DNA of 64,000 bases from Planctomycetota bacterium (GCA_027021385.1 JALUUL010000072.1:30131-94130), one strand, 5' to 3'; counted from the first letter of the stretch, positions 1 to 12,266 are shown. Program-made: numbers and translations. The notes: generated by a model not told the origin, from the letters alone.

Positions 1-1239
1 GATTCCGCGGAGTTCGAGTTCTTCCGGAGCCGTCTCGATCGAATGGAGGCGAGGGGTCTCGGAGAGGGGCGGCGGGGTCCTGAGGGGATCGAGGAAGAGT
101 GAGGCGGAGAACGCGAAGAACTCCCGTTCGAGTTCGACCCGGAATCTCCCTCGGAGCCCTTTCGGCTTGAAGGGATGCGGATCCGTCACCGCGTGGTACC
201 ACCTGCCTGCGGCCTCGGCCATCGCGTGGACCCAGGGCCGGTGGAGCACGAGGGGCCCCTCCTTCGAAAGGAGCGCGGAACCATGGACCTCGAGCCTGTC
301 GAGAAGGCGTTCCGCCTCGAACGGATCAGGAACGAGGATCCGCAGGGTCTCCCGCTGTTCCGGGTCGAAGCTGCTCAGGATGACCGGCAGCGGAACGGGC
401 GGGAGCCCGAGCCTTCGGGTGAAGACCTCCAGGATGTGGGCGAAATCCTCCTCGATCGAGTAGATGTCGCAGAGGCGGTCCCCCGAGAGGCAGGCGAGGG
501 TGCTTTCCTCGATCAGGAGGGGATGGGTGTGGAGGTGCACGAATCGGTCCGGGCCGGCCGCGCACCAGGCCGGAAGGGGTTCTCCGCGGTCCTGGAGCCG
601 GAACCAGTATTCGGGGTGATCCTGGAGGAGCACGAGGGGCCGCCGGTCGGCCAGCAAGTTGGGAAGCCTGCGCCGGGAGAGATGGAGGGACCCTACGAGG
701 ACCAGGCCCCGTCCCTTCCGAAGACACCGGGAGGCCATGAAGCGTTCGCGCGCGTCCATGTCCAGGCGATCGCGCTCTGGATGGTCGAGGGCGAGGATCG
801 CGGTGCATTGAGCCCTCGCCCTCTCGCAGAGTTCGACCATCGGGCGGCGGGGGAACCTCCCCCAGGTCTTCTCCCACTTGCAGGCATCGAGCAGGGCCTC
901 CCCGGATCGGTCTCCGAGCATCCAACGGTCGCAGGTTTCCTGCGCGTTGGCCGTCAACCATTCCAGCGCGATCCAATCGGGCTGCAGCCGCTCCAGCCAG
1001 AAGAGGGCCTCCTCCTGGGATCTGGGGAGGGCATGGTGGTCGCCGAGGAGGATGCAGTTCCTGGACTCCGCCTCGCGGACCACGACCTCGGAGGGAAGTG
1101 ATTCGACCTCCTCGGGGAAGTCTTGGAGGAAGGCATACCGCGCCTCCTCGAGGTCCGAGCGGCAGAAGGCGTCCTGGAGTTCGACCCGGACCGCCGTCCG
1201 GATCCAGAGTTCCCGCTGCAGGTCCAAGACCGTGCTCAT
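1..1239 (-). CDS. ChaN-like (haem-binding uptake/Tiki superfamily) protein, C-terminus cut by window edge
   Basis: The frame is open from an ATG at 1239 to the left edge, giving 413 codons with no stop, so the C-terminus is missing. An ILLGDHHALPRSQ stretch near residue 63, followed by WIALEWL and a later GLVLVGSLHLSRRRLPNLL stretch, matches the core of the ChaN/PF04187 fold (glycine-Asp/Glu-His after a hydrophobic strand). ChaN proteins are linked to haem or iron handling, and the wider superfamily includes metal-dependent proteases. No signal peptide is visible, so a cytoplasmic location is inferred. The start lies 33 bp after the stop of dinB, which suggests co-transcription with cyaY and dinB. 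No strong Shine-Dalgarno is visible. The family call is fairly secure; the activity is not. Confidence 0.7.
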   Translation of the reverse strand, partial: MSTVLDLQRELWIRTAVRVELQDAFCRSDLEEARYAFLQDFPEEVESLPSEVVVREAESRNCILLGDHHALPRSQEEALFWLERLQPDWIALEWLTANAQETCDRWMLGDRSGEALLDACKWEKTWGRFPRRPMVELCERARAQCTAILALDHPERDRLDMDARERFMASRCLRKGRGLVLVGSLHLSRRRLPNLLADRRPLVLLQDHPEYWFRLQDRGEPLPAWCAAGPDRFVHLHTHPLLIEESTLACLSGDRLCDIYSIEEDFAHILEVFTRRLGLPPVPLPVILSSFDPEQRETLRILVPDPFEAERLLDRLEVHGSALLSKEGPLVLHRPWVHAMAEAAGRWYHAVTDPHPFKPKGLRGRFRVELEREFFAFSASLFLDPLRTPPPLSETPRLHSIETAPEELELRGI

Positions 1240-1272
1240 CCCGAAACCTATCGACAGCTCATCGCCGCGGAA

Positions 1273-2628
1273 TCAAGCGGGGGGCGGGACAGCTCCGTCA
1301 GGTTCCTCCTCCTCCGAGAGGTCTTCGATCCGGCCCGTCCTTCCGAGCGAGATCGAGTCCTCGCCGAAACGATCCCGAATCCTGTCGAGGGCCTCGGAGA
1401 GGCGGTTCCCGGCCTCGTCCCTCCTTCTCGTGAAGAGGGAGGCCTGCCGGCCCGTTTCCTTGCTGCGGAGGTCGGCAGCCGTCACCCCCAGAAGGCGGAG
1501 GGGCCGGGGCTCGGGACAGGCCTCGAGGAAGAGGCGCTTGGCGGCATCGAAGAGTCTCCGGTCCTCGTCCAGAGGCTCGGGAAGTCGGATCTGCCGAGAA
1601 CGGGTCACGAAGGGCGGGAAGCGGAGCTTCAGGCGGAGCAGGCCGCAGGTGAATCCCTGTTTGCGCAGTCTGCGTCCGACTCTTTCGCAGAGCCGGCAGA
1701 GGACCGCGAGTTGGGCCTCACGGCCGGCAAGGTTTTCGGGGAAGGTCGTTTCATGGCCGATGGACTTGGCCTTCCGTCCCGGGGAGACCTTCCTGGGATC
1801 CCGTCCCAGCGAGAGTTCGTGGAAGCGCCTTCCCCAGACCTCTCCGAGATGCCGGACGCAGGCTTCGAGTCCGAGGTCCTGGAGGTCTCCGATCCTCCGG
1901 AGTCCGAGTTCCTCCATCCGGGTCCGGGTCGCCTCCCCCGCGCCCCAGAGCCTCGAGAGGGGAAGGGGGGCGAGGAAGCTCCGCTCGGACCCCGGTGGGA
2001 CGAGGACGAGCCCCCTGGGTTTCCTGAGATCGGAGGCGACCTTCGCGACGAACTTGCTCGTCGCCGCTCCGATCGAGAGGGGGAGGCCCACGGCCTCCTC
2101 GACGGCCTCCTGCAGCGCGAGGGCCGCGCGCTGGGGGGGGCCGAAAAGCCTTTCCGTTCCGCTCAGATCGAGGAAGGCTTCGTCGAGGGAGAGGGGCTCG
2201 ACGAGGGGGGAGAAGTCCTCGAAGACCCGGCGGATCCTCGCCGAGATCTCCGCGTACCGGCGCATGCGGGGGGGAAGGAAGACGCCCCGGGGGCAGAGGC
2301 GCCGGGCCACCGCGGTCGGCTGGGCCGAATGCACTCCGAAGACGCGGGCCTCGTAGCTGCAGGTCGCGACGACTCCGCGCTTCCCGAGCCCCCCGACGAT
2401 GACCGGCCGGCCGCGCAGGGAAGGATCGTCCTTCTGTTCGACGGCCGCGAAGAAGGCGTCCATGTCCGCGTGGAGGATGCAACGGGGCCAGGCGCCGGGC
2501 GGCGGCGCGGCTGGTCCTCCCCGGGGGATCGTTCCTTCCGGGGTCGGATCAGATCGAGATCTTCCGGCCGAGCTTCTCCCCGACGACCTCGGAGAGTCGG
2601 GTCCGGAGTTCATGTCCATCCCGGTCAT
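1273..2628 (-). CDS. dinB: Y-family DNA polymerase IV (DinB), lesion bypass
   Basis: This is a translesion polymerase of about 451 residues. The palm metal ligands are in HADMDAFFAAVEQ (Asp55, Asp57 region) and SLDEAFLDL (Asp149-Glu150). SIGAATSKFVAKVASD, the thumb helix-hairpin-helix region and a little-finger domain follow in normal order. The reading frame starts about 50 residues before the usual DinB N-terminus. That extension is Pro/Arg/Ser-rich, and its first 80 bp overlap cyaY. No clear ATG lies nearer the HADMD motif, so either the extension is real or translation starts at a non-AUG codon inside it. It probably belongs to a cyaY-dinB-chaN transcript. Confidence 0.92.
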   Translation of the reverse strand: MTGMDMNSGPDSPRSSGRSSAGRSRSDPTPEGTIPRGGPAAPPPGAWPRCILHADMDAFFAAVEQKDDPSLRGRPVIVGGLGKRGVVATCSYEARVFGVHSAQPTAVARRLCPRGVFLPPRMRRYAEISARIRRVFEDFSPLVEPLSLDEAFLDLSGTERLFGPPQRAALALQEAVEEAVGLPLSIGAATSKFVAKVASDLRKPRGLVLVPPGSERSFLAPLPLSRLWGAGEATRTRMEELGLRRIGDLQDLGLEACVRHLGEVWGRRFHELSLGRDPRKVSPGRKAKSIGHETTFPENLAGREAQLAVLCRLCERVGRRLRKQGFTCGLLRLKLRFPPFVTRSRQIRLPEPLDEDRRLFDAAKRLFLEACPEPRPLRLLGVTAADLRSKETGRQASLFTRRRDEAGNRLSEALDRIRDRFGEDSISLGRTGRIEDLSEEEEPDGAVPPPA

Positions 2629-2869
2629 CCTTCCAGCAACGGCTCTCAGGATCCCAGTCGTAGTGCCAGGCCCGGGCCCCGGCCGCCAGCCACATCTGGT
2701 GGTTGCCCCGCTGGCGGTTCAGCACGAACTTCGAACCGTCGGCGAACTCCAGGGTCAGCATGCCGTCCCCGCATTCGAAATCGCATTCGTCGGGGTCGAA
2801 TTCCTCGAGGCGCCCGGCGATCTCTTCCAGGGTCTCGTCCGCGAGTCTGAGAAAATCCTGCAGTTCCAT
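2549..2869 (-). CDS. cyaY: Iron donor protein CyaY (bacterial frataxin)
   Basis: The protein has 106 residues, the normal frataxin length. It has an acidic first helix (LADETLEEIAGRLEEFDPDE) followed by a beta sheet with LTLEFADGSKFVLNRQ and QMWLAA, the hallmark Asn-Arg-Gln...Trp surface of frataxins. Frataxin binds iron and modulates Fe-S cluster assembly in the cytoplasm. It is the first gene of a minus-strand group with dinB, whose annotated 5' end overlaps it by 80 bp. A divergent gap of 222 bp separates it from gcvP; I saw no glycine riboswitch or other clear element there. Confidence 0.85.
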   Translation of the reverse strand: MELQDFLRLADETLEEIAGRLEEFDPDECDFECGDGMLTLEFADGSKFVLNRQRGNHQMWLAAGARAWHYDWDPESRCWKDDRDGHELRTRLSEVVGEKLGRKISI

Positions 2870-3091
2870 GTGCGTGCCCGTGCCTGCGAAGCCCGGAGGG
2901 GAGGGAGGGAGACCCCGGCGGGTCCCCGATTCGGCTCCGGGCCGGAGAGGCCCTTCCGGGAGGGCGGAGACCCGCTTTCCCGGGACCCTTCCTAGGCTCC
3001 GCCCGCCCGGGAATCCAGGGGGGCGCGCCGTCGCTTTCCACCGAGGCCGGGGCTATCGTCACCGCCCGTTTTTCCTCCCGAGGAACGCGCG

Positions 3092-5983
<2,892 letters not shown>

Positions 5984-6006
5984 CGGAGGCCGCCCTCCCG
6001 GGCGCG

Positions 6007-6035
6007 GGTCCCCGGGAGCGCGGGGAACGGGGACC
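6007..6035. terminator. Candidate bidirectional terminator hairpin between gcvP and a convergent gene
   Basis: A 7-bp perfect stem (GGTCCCC at 6007-6013, GGGGACC at 6029-6035) encloses a GC-rich loop in the 51-bp gap between two converging genes. It has no T tract and its right arm touches the stop codon of the minus-strand gene. It is placed where a terminator is expected but is weakly supported. Confidence 0.3.
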
Positions 6036-8446
6036 TAGCGGCCGATGACGAGGCTGCGCCGGATCTCGTAGGGCTGCGCTCCCTCGAAGGGGACGAAACT
6101 CCAGACGAGTTCCACCCGGTCCCCGGCCTTCAGGGGGAGGAAGGGGACGAAGCTCACGCATCCCGGCGGGCAGATCCTCGAGTCCCGCGAGTCGCCCGGA
6201 CGCAGGAGAAGACCGGCGAGCCGCCGGCCCTCGACCCGGGCCTCGCAGGCGAGGCTTCCGGGCAGCTTCGGGGGGCGGTCGAAGAAATGGAGGCTGAAGA
6301 CCGGGCCCAGGCGTTTGACTCCGGCCGGCTCCTTCGGTCGATCGAGGCCTGCTTCCTTCATGGCCTTCCAGACGCGCTCCCTGAGCGGGCGGACGAGCAC
6401 GGGCGCCCCCGTCCGCGAGCGGACGGGGGTGACCGCGGGGTCCGGGAAGACCCGCATCGAGGACGGGCCGAAACTCCGTTCCCCCAGGTGGAAGAGACCG
6501 ATCTTCCCCTTTTGGTGGAGGCCGACCATCCGCGTCCGGGAGTCGAGGACGAGGTCCCGGAAACCTGGGAGTTCGAGGAGTTCCCGGACCTGGGCCTCCG
6601 CGGAGGAGCGGAGCTCGAACGGAAGGCCCTTCGACCAGAATTCCTCGCCCATCCCGAGGTAGCGCCGGAGCGCCTTCCCGACCGTCTCGGGGAGGCGGCC
6701 TTCCCGGATCCAGGGCCCGGCCTGGTTGAGGTCGCAGAAGTCCTTCCAGAGGGAGGGGACGGTGTCGGCGTAGGCGAGGGCCGGGAGATCGAGGCCCAGG
6801 CGGATCTCGTTGATCCTCCGCAGCCGTTCGACGAGGGCGCCCGGGACCGGGGTCGAGGGATTCCAGTCGGCCTCGATCCGGGACCTCAGCCTTCCCGTGT
6901 CCGTCGAGTAGGCGCGCCATTCGGATTCGCAGCGCCGCAGGGAGAGGCCCCGGGCGAGTTTCGCGAAGCGCTCCTCGACCTCCGTCGTCGTCTTCACCGC
7001 GGTTCTCGGCTTCCGGCGTCCGGCCCTCCCGTCGAGGGCGTGGAGAAGGGAGGGGTCGCGGCGCAGGAGGTACTCGACGAAGTACCAGGCCTTGATCCTC
7101 TCCTCGTCGCCGAGTTCGTCCCCCTTGAGGAGGGGCAGCTTCGCGGCCGGAACGTCCGTCTTATTCCAGGCCTGGTCGATCGCCCTCTCCTTCCAGGTCT
7201 CGATGTCCGGTTTCAGGGGTTCGTACTTCTTGCGTCCGGCCCTCGTCCCCTTCTCCCTGCGCGGGGCGATCAGGAACTCCAGGGTCTTCCCGAAGAAGAG
7301 CCCGACGATCGCGTGTCCCATCCCCTCGTCGAGGGCCAGGGAGCGCAGGTCGGCGATCTTGATCCCGACGTGGCGGACGACCGTGTCGTTCACGAGTTCT
7401 TCCTCGTCCCCGGGGGCGGAGGCCCAGAGCGCCCTTCCTCCCCGCGTGATCTCGACCAGGGAGAGGTGCTTGAGGGTGAAGGCCCGCTTGTTGGCGTTCC
7501 GGATGCACCGGTTCACGAGGGTCCGCCAGTCGGTGCGGTCCCGGAAGAAGACGAAGTCGAGGTCCTCGCCCTTCCGGATCTTGAAACCGCCCAGGCCTGC
7601 GAAGATCGTCCGGCAGAAGTGGAGGGCGCGTTCGGCGTTGCGCGCCCCCTCGCGGAGGATCTCGGGGTCGAGATCGCCGAAGACCCGGAAGTGCTTCGTG
7701 GCGAAGCCCCGGATCTCGGGGCCGCCGTTCCCGAAGGCGTGGGCCAGCGCGGGTTGGCGGACCGTGGGCTCGAGTTCCTCGACCGGGACCTCGAGTCGCT
7801 GGACCAGGTCCAGGCACTGCCGGATCCAACGGGAACGGCGGAGGATCCGGATTTCGAGAGGGGTCCCGTAGAAGGACTCGAAACGGTCGAGGGAACGGAG
7901 TTTCGCGAGATCCTCGTCGGTCGGGTCGAAGCGGAGGGCCTTCTCGAAATGCCAGCGCGCCCGATCCTCGCGACCCTCCTTGCGCAGGCGGAGGCCCAGT
8001 TCTTTGTGGCTTCGATGCAGCTTCACGCAGATCCGGCTCCAATCCTTCGTCAAGCGCCGCCGGGCCGCGGAGTCGACCGTGTTCTTCGGAAAGGAGACGC
8101 CGTCGAGAACCCAGCCGCTCGGGACCTTCCGGAAACCGAGCGCGCGCCGCGCGGCCTGGTGGTCGGGATCGTAGTCCCGGAGGATCTCCCTCCAGAGGAT
8201 CTTGGCCCGGGAGTACCAGCCGGCGCGAGCGCAGGCCCCCGCATGCTTGGCGAGCAGCGCGGCTCCCTTCTTCAGGAGTTTCTCCTCCCGGATCGAGCTG
8301 TCCTGGAGAGGGGGGGCGGACGGAGCGGCGTCGGGGCGGGCGGTACGTCCCGCGGGGATTCCATTGGAGACCTCAAGCCGGATCCCCGGGAGCAATAGGA
8401 GGGGGAGCGACAGGAGGACGGAGAACCCCGAGCTTCGTTCAACCAT
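6035..8446 (-). CDS. Secreted protein of unknown function, peptidase-like middle and CAP-like C-terminal part
   Basis: This is an 803-residue protein I do not recognise as a whole. A hydrophobic N-terminal segment (residues 8-20) looks like a signal peptide or membrane anchor. A basic, TPR-like helical region follows (to about residue 190; it includes a HFEKALRFDPTDEDLAKL repeat unit). The middle (about 240-480) resembles secreted planctomycete proteins with a peptidase-like fold: the SLALDEGMGHAIVGLFFGK segment sits where a gluzincin HExxH would be, but the His-Glu pair is absent. Residues of about 545-680 (INEIRLGLDLPALAYADTV, then WIREGRLPETVG) look like a CAP/SCP domain. Its start overlaps the 3' end of purQ by 8 bp, so it probably rides on the pur transcript. 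The domain assignments are tentative. Confidence 0.6.
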   Translation of the reverse strand: MVERSSGFSVLLSLPLLLLPGIRLEVSNGIPAGRTARPDAAPSAPPLQDSSIREEKLLKKGAALLAKHAGACARAGWYSRAKILWREILRDYDPDHQAARRALGFRKVPSGWVLDGVSFPKNTVDSAARRRLTKDWSRICVKLHRSHKELGLRLRKEGREDRARWHFEKALRFDPTDEDLAKLRSLDRFESFYGTPLEIRILRRSRWIRQCLDLVQRLEVPVEELEPTVRQPALAHAFGNGGPEIRGFATKHFRVFGDLDPEILREGARNAERALHFCRTIFAGLGGFKIRKGEDLDFVFFRDRTDWRTLVNRCIRNANKRAFTLKHLSLVEITRGGRALWASAPGDEEELVNDTVVRHVGIKIADLRSLALDEGMGHAIVGLFFGKTLEFLIAPRREKGTRAGRKKYEPLKPDIETWKERAIDQAWNKTDVPAAKLPLLKGDELGDEERIKAWYFVEYLLRRDPSLLHALDGRAGRRKPRTAVKTTTEVEERFAKLARGLSLRRCESEWRAYSTDTGRLRSRIEADWNPSTPVPGALVERLRRINEIRLGLDLPALAYADTVPSLWKDFCDLNQAGPWIREGRLPETVGKALRRYLGMGEEFWSKGLPFELRSSAEAQVRELLELPGFRDLVLDSRTRMVGLHQKGKIGLFHLGERSFGPSSMRVFPDPAVTPVRSRTGAPVLVRPLRERVWKAMKEAGLDRPKEPAGVKRLGPVFSLHFFDRPPKLPGSLACEARVEGRRLAGLLLRPGDSRDSRICPPGCVSFVPFLPLKAGDRVELVWSFVPFEGAQPYEIRRSLVIGR

Positions 8447-9212
8447 GGGCTGCCTCGACCAGGGAGCGGAAGAAGGCCCTCCCCGCGGGCTCTCCGGGAG
8501 CCTCCCCGCGCGGGGCCCGCGGGTGATGGTGGGGGAGGTAGGCCCTGTCCGGATGCGGCATCAGGCCTAGGACCCTCCCGCTCAGGTCCGTCAGCCCCGC
8601 GATCGCCGCGGTCGATCCGTTCGGGTTCGCCGGGTGGGACGAGGCCGGTCTCCCGTCCTCGTCGAGGTAGCGAAGGGCCCGGAAGGGGCCCCCGTCCGCG
8701 GGGAGGGTCGGGCCGAGAAGGACCCGGCCCTCCCCGTGCCCGACCGGCATGTCCCATTCCGCCCCCTCCGGCAGGAAGGCGCAGTTCGAGCCTTCGACCC
8801 GAAGCCGGGTCCAGCGGCATTCGTAACGCCCCGAGAGGTTGTAGGTGACGGTCGCCTCCTGGCGCAGCTCCCCCCCGCTCCTCGGGAGGAGCCCCATCTT
8901 GACGAGGGCCTGGAACCCGTTGCAGATCCCGACGACGAATCCTCCCTCCTCATCGACGAAGCGGAGCAGCTTCGGGCCGAGGCGGAGCCTGCATTGGTTC
9001 GCGAGGATCCGGGCCGAGGCGATGTCGTCGCCGTGGGCGAAGCCTCCCGGGAAGAGGAGGATACGCGCCTCGAAAAGGGTCTCGGGGCGATCGAAGAGGC
9101 GGGCCAGGGGAAGGGGTTCGGCGGCCGCCCCGGCGCGTTCGAGCGCGTCGAGACTCTCGATGTCGCAGTTGGTGCCGGGCGCCTGGAGGACGAAGGCCTT
9201 CGGTGCGTTCAT
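8439..9212 (-). CDS. purQ: Phosphoribosylformylglycinamidine synthase, glutaminase subunit PurQ
   Basis: This is a class I glutamine amidotransferase of 257 residues. It supplies ammonia to PurL for conversion of FGAR to FGAM in purine synthesis. The nucleophile is Cys97 in GGFVVGICNGFQAL; FPGGFAHGDD forms the oxyanion region, and the second catalytic residue is the His of LMPHPDRA. The acid after the His is Asp where PurQ proteins usually have Glu (PHPERA). The ATG overlaps the purL stop by 4 bp, so the two chains are translationally coupled. No PurS gene is next to it; an equivalent segment appears at the N-terminus of PurL. Confidence 0.93.
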   Translation of the reverse strand: MNAPKAFVLQAPGTNCDIESLDALERAGAAAEPLPLARLFDRPETLFEARILLFPGGFAHGDDIASARILANQCRLRLGPKLLRFVDEEGGFVVGICNGFQALVKMGLLPRSGGELRQEATVTYNLSGRYECRWTRLRVEGSNCAFLPEGAEWDMPVGHGEGRVLLGPTLPADGGPFRALRYLDEDGRPASSHPANPNGSTAAIAGLTDLSGRVLGLMPHPDRAYLPHHHPRAPRGEAPGEPAGRAFFRSLVEAAHG

Positions 9213-12160
9213 GCGGCGCCTCCTTCCGCCTCGCGGCTGCAGGCGAGGGGTCCGTCCCGGAGGGGGCGGCTCCAGGCCTCGTGGAGGTCTTCGAGCGGAA
9301 CCTCCATCAGGCGGTCGCCCGCGACCCCGTCGACGACGAGGAGAGCTTCGTTGAGCGTCCGTCCGATGCAGGAGGCCGGCAGATCGAGGGCGGCGAAGTG
9401 ACGGACGAAGTCCGCCTCATATTCGGGGCAGACCTCGACGAGGATCCGCCCGAGGCTCTCCGAGAAGAGGCGCTCCTCGTCCCCGAGGCTTTCCGCCTCG
9501 TCGGTGAGGACGGCCCCGAGGTCTAGGAAGAGGCCCCGCTCCCCTCCGAAGGCCATCTCCGCGGCGGCGATTCCGAGGCCCCCCTCGGATAGGTCGTGGG
9601 CCGCGGAGATCCATCCCTCGGTGATCGCCTCGTGGAGCGCGCGGTAGAGGCCGGCCTGCAGGGCCGCGTCGCGGATCCGGGGGGGCGAGGCGCCGAGGAG
9701 CCCGTTCACGGCGAGGTAGGCCGATCCTCCGAGTTCCCGGCGGGTGAAGCCCAGACAGAAGACCGGCCGGCCGGCGGGGCCCAGGCAGGAGTCGGGGATC
9801 TTCCCGAGATCGGGGACCGGAGCCATCGCGGTGATCAGGAGGGAGGGGGGGATCGAGATCGTCCGCTCCCCGACGCGGAACTCGTTGTTCAGCGAATCCT
9901 TTCCGCTGACGAAGGGGGTTCGATAGGCGAGGGCCAGTTCGCAGACCGCCTCGGTCGCCCGCACGAGGGAGCCGAGCTGCTCCTCCCTGTCCGTGTTGCC
10001 CCAGCAGTAGTTGTCGAGGACGACGATCCGTCCGGGGTCTCCGCCACGGACGACGACGTTGCGGACGGCCTCGTCGAGGGCGGCCTCGGCCATCGAGGCC
10101 GGGTCGATCCTCCCGTAGCGGGGGTTGAAACCCGTCGCGACCGCGAAGCCCGCCTTCGATCCGGGTTTCGGCGCCAGGACCGCGCCGTCCCCGGGGCCCC
10201 GCTGCCGCGGTCCCCCGAAGGGCTTTGCCGCGGACATCCCCTGCACCTCGTGGTCGTACTGCCGGACGAGCCATTCCCGGCTGCAGACGTTCCAATCCCC
10301 GAGGACCTCGAGCAGCGCGGTCCCGGGGGCGTCGAGAGGCGGGATCTCCGCCTCCTCCCGTCTTCCGGGGACCCAGCGGGCCTTGCGCCGTACGGGGGGA
10401 AGGCCCCTGTGGAGGAAGTCCATGTCGAGGTCGGCGAGGATCTCGCCCTCGAAGCGGATCCGGAGGCGTCCCGAATCGGTGAAGCGGCCGATCTCCGCGA
10501 TCTCGACCCCGTGCGCGTCGAAGACCTCCCGGAACTCGGGAAGCCTGTCCTCGGGCACGGCGAAGACCATCCGCTCCTGGGCCTCGCTGATCCAGATCTC
10601 GGTCGCGCTCAAGCCCTCGTATTTCAGGGGGACCCCGGAGAGTTCGACCTCGGCTCCGCATGCCTCTCCCATCTCCCCGACGGCGGAGGAGAGGCCGCCG
10701 GCACCGCAGTCGGTGATCGCGTCGTAGAGCCCGCGGTCCCGGGCCTCGAGAAGGGCGTCGAGAAGGATCTTCTCGGTGATCGGGTCCCCGATCTGGACGG
10801 CGCCGGAGGAGACCGTCTCGCTCTCTTCGTGGAGTTCGATCGAGGAGAAGGTCGCCCCGTGGATTCCGTCCCTGCCGGTCCGCCCGCCCGCGACGACGAT
10901 GACGTCCCCCGGACGCGTCTCCTTGCGGACCGCCTTCCTCGGAAGGATGCCGACCGTCCCGCAGTAGACGAGAGGGTTGCCGACGTAGTCGGGGTCGAAG
11001 TGGACGGCTCCGGTCACGGTTGGGATCCCGATCGGGTTGCCGTAGTCCCGGACGCCGGCCGTGACCCGGTCGAGGATGCGCGCGGGGTGGAGCGTTCCGG
11101 GCGGAAGCTCCTCGGCGGGGAGGTCGGGCGGGGCCGTGCAGAAGACGTCGAGATTGCAGAGAGGCCTGGCGCCGAGGCCGGTCCCCAGGATGTCGCGGAT
11201 CACGCCCCCGACCCCGGTGCCCGCCCCGCCGAAGGGTTCGATGGCCGAGGGGTGGTTGTGCGTCTCGACCTTGATGCAGAGACAGTCCTCGTCGTCGAAG
11301 TCGACGACGCCGGCGTTGTCGACGAAGACGCTGCGGCACCAGGGGGCCGCGATCCGCTCAGTGACGGCCTTGATCGTCTCCTTGAGGAAGTTCTCGTAGG
11401 TCCTTCCCCCCTCGACTTCGATCGCTCCGGTCAGGGTCTTGTGCTTGCAGTGCTCGGACCAGGTCTGGGCGAGGGTCTCGAGTTCGGTCAGGGTCGGTTC
11501 CCGGCCCTGACCGGCGAACCAGTCCCGGATCGTCCTCATCTCCTCGAGGGAGAGGGAGAGGCAGCCTTCCCTGCTGAGTTCGAGGAGCCCCTCGTCGTCG
11601 AGATCCAGGAGAGGGATCTCGACGCGGGCCTTCGGGGGCGGACCGCCCGGTTCGGGCAGGCCTTCCGGGAGGCGGTCGAAGAGGATCTCCTCGATGACCT
11701 CGTTCGCGAGGAGGGCCCCCGCGCGGCGGAGTCCGGCGGCGGCCCCCTCCTCGGCGAAGGGGAGGAGCCAGGCGCGGTAGGTCCCGACCCGGGGGACGAG
11801 GATGCCGAGATCCGCGAGGGCCTCCCGGGCGCTCTTCGCGACCGGGTCCATGACTCCGGGCTTGCGCCGGACGACGAGGCGGGATGCCTCCTCGTAGCCG
11901 GGCCAGAGTCCGCAGCTCCCTCCCCGCGGACCGCCCGGAGGGGCCTTGACGAAGTCCTCCGAGATCGGGTCCGCGAAGAGTTCGCGGGCGGCCCGGTCGA
12001 CCTCCGCCGCGTCCAGGTCCGCGGGCAGGAGAAAGCCCTTGAGGATCCTGGGGGTTCCGCGGAGGGGAAGCCCTGCCCCTTCGAGGAAAGCTGCGAGCGG
12101 CCCCGCTTGAGGGTCCTCGAGGCCCTCCCGGGCGGCGATCTCGATACACCAGGCGTCCAT
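9209..12160 (-). CDS. purL: FGAM synthase, PurL with N-terminal PurS-like segment
   Basis: This 983-residue protein makes FGAM from FGAR, ATP and ammonia. The SEHCKHKT motif, VETHNHPSAIEPFGGAGTGV, and two ATP-grasp-free AIR-synthase halves ending near LSEGGLGIAAAEM are typical of PurL. It is longer than the small bacterial PurL (about 740) and shorter than the single-chain enzyme (about 1,300). The extra N-terminus (about 1-90) looks like PurS, and the glutaminase is the separate PurQ. I chose the ATG at 12160, which has an AGGAGG-type site 11 bases upstream. A longer frame starts at 12268, but its 36 extra residues are Pro/Arg-rich junk. Confidence 0.92.
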   Translation of the reverse strand: MDAWCIEIAAREGLEDPQAGPLAAFLEGAGLPLRGTPRILKGFLLPADLDAAEVDRAARELFADPISEDFVKAPPGGPRGGSCGLWPGYEEASRLVVRRKPGVMDPVAKSAREALADLGILVPRVGTYRAWLLPFAEEGAAAGLRRAGALLANEVIEEILFDRLPEGLPEPGGPPPKARVEIPLLDLDDEGLLELSREGCLSLSLEEMRTIRDWFAGQGREPTLTELETLAQTWSEHCKHKTLTGAIEVEGGRTYENFLKETIKAVTERIAAPWCRSVFVDNAGVVDFDDEDCLCIKVETHNHPSAIEPFGGAGTGVGGVIRDILGTGLGARPLCNLDVFCTAPPDLPAEELPPGTLHPARILDRVTAGVRDYGNPIGIPTVTGAVHFDPDYVGNPLVYCGTVGILPRKAVRKETRPGDVIVVAGGRTGRDGIHGATFSSIELHEESETVSSGAVQIGDPITEKILLDALLEARDRGLYDAITDCGAGGLSSAVGEMGEACGAEVELSGVPLKYEGLSATEIWISEAQERMVFAVPEDRLPEFREVFDAHGVEIAEIGRFTDSGRLRIRFEGEILADLDMDFLHRGLPPVRRKARWVPGRREEAEIPPLDAPGTALLEVLGDWNVCSREWLVRQYDHEVQGMSAAKPFGGPRQRGPGDGAVLAPKPGSKAGFAVATGFNPRYGRIDPASMAEAALDEAVRNVVVRGGDPGRIVVLDNYCWGNTDREEQLGSLVRATEAVCELALAYRTPFVSGKDSLNNEFRVGERTISIPPSLLITAMAPVPDLGKIPDSCLGPAGRPVFCLGFTRRELGGSAYLAVNGLLGASPPRIRDAALQAGLYRALHEAITEGWISAAHDLSEGGLGIAAAEMAFGGERGLFLDLGAVLTDEAESLGDEERLFSESLGRILVEVCPEYEADFVRHFAALDLPASCIGRTLNEALLVVDGVAGDRLMEVPLEDLHEAWSRPLRDGPLACSREAEGGAA

Positions 12161-12266
12161 TCCCTGATGTTGCCTCCTTCGACCCCCGAAGCAAGGGGAA
12201 GGGGCTGGCGGGAACGCGCGTCTTGCCGGAGGATGTCGGGCAGGCCCTCCTCTTTTGGGAGTCGTC

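Noticed and set aside
2870..3091. Possible glycine riboswitch before gcvP
   Set aside because: I looked for the conserved aptamer pattern in the 222-bp gap and found only GC-rich stretches; no tandem aptamer or expression platform is evident.
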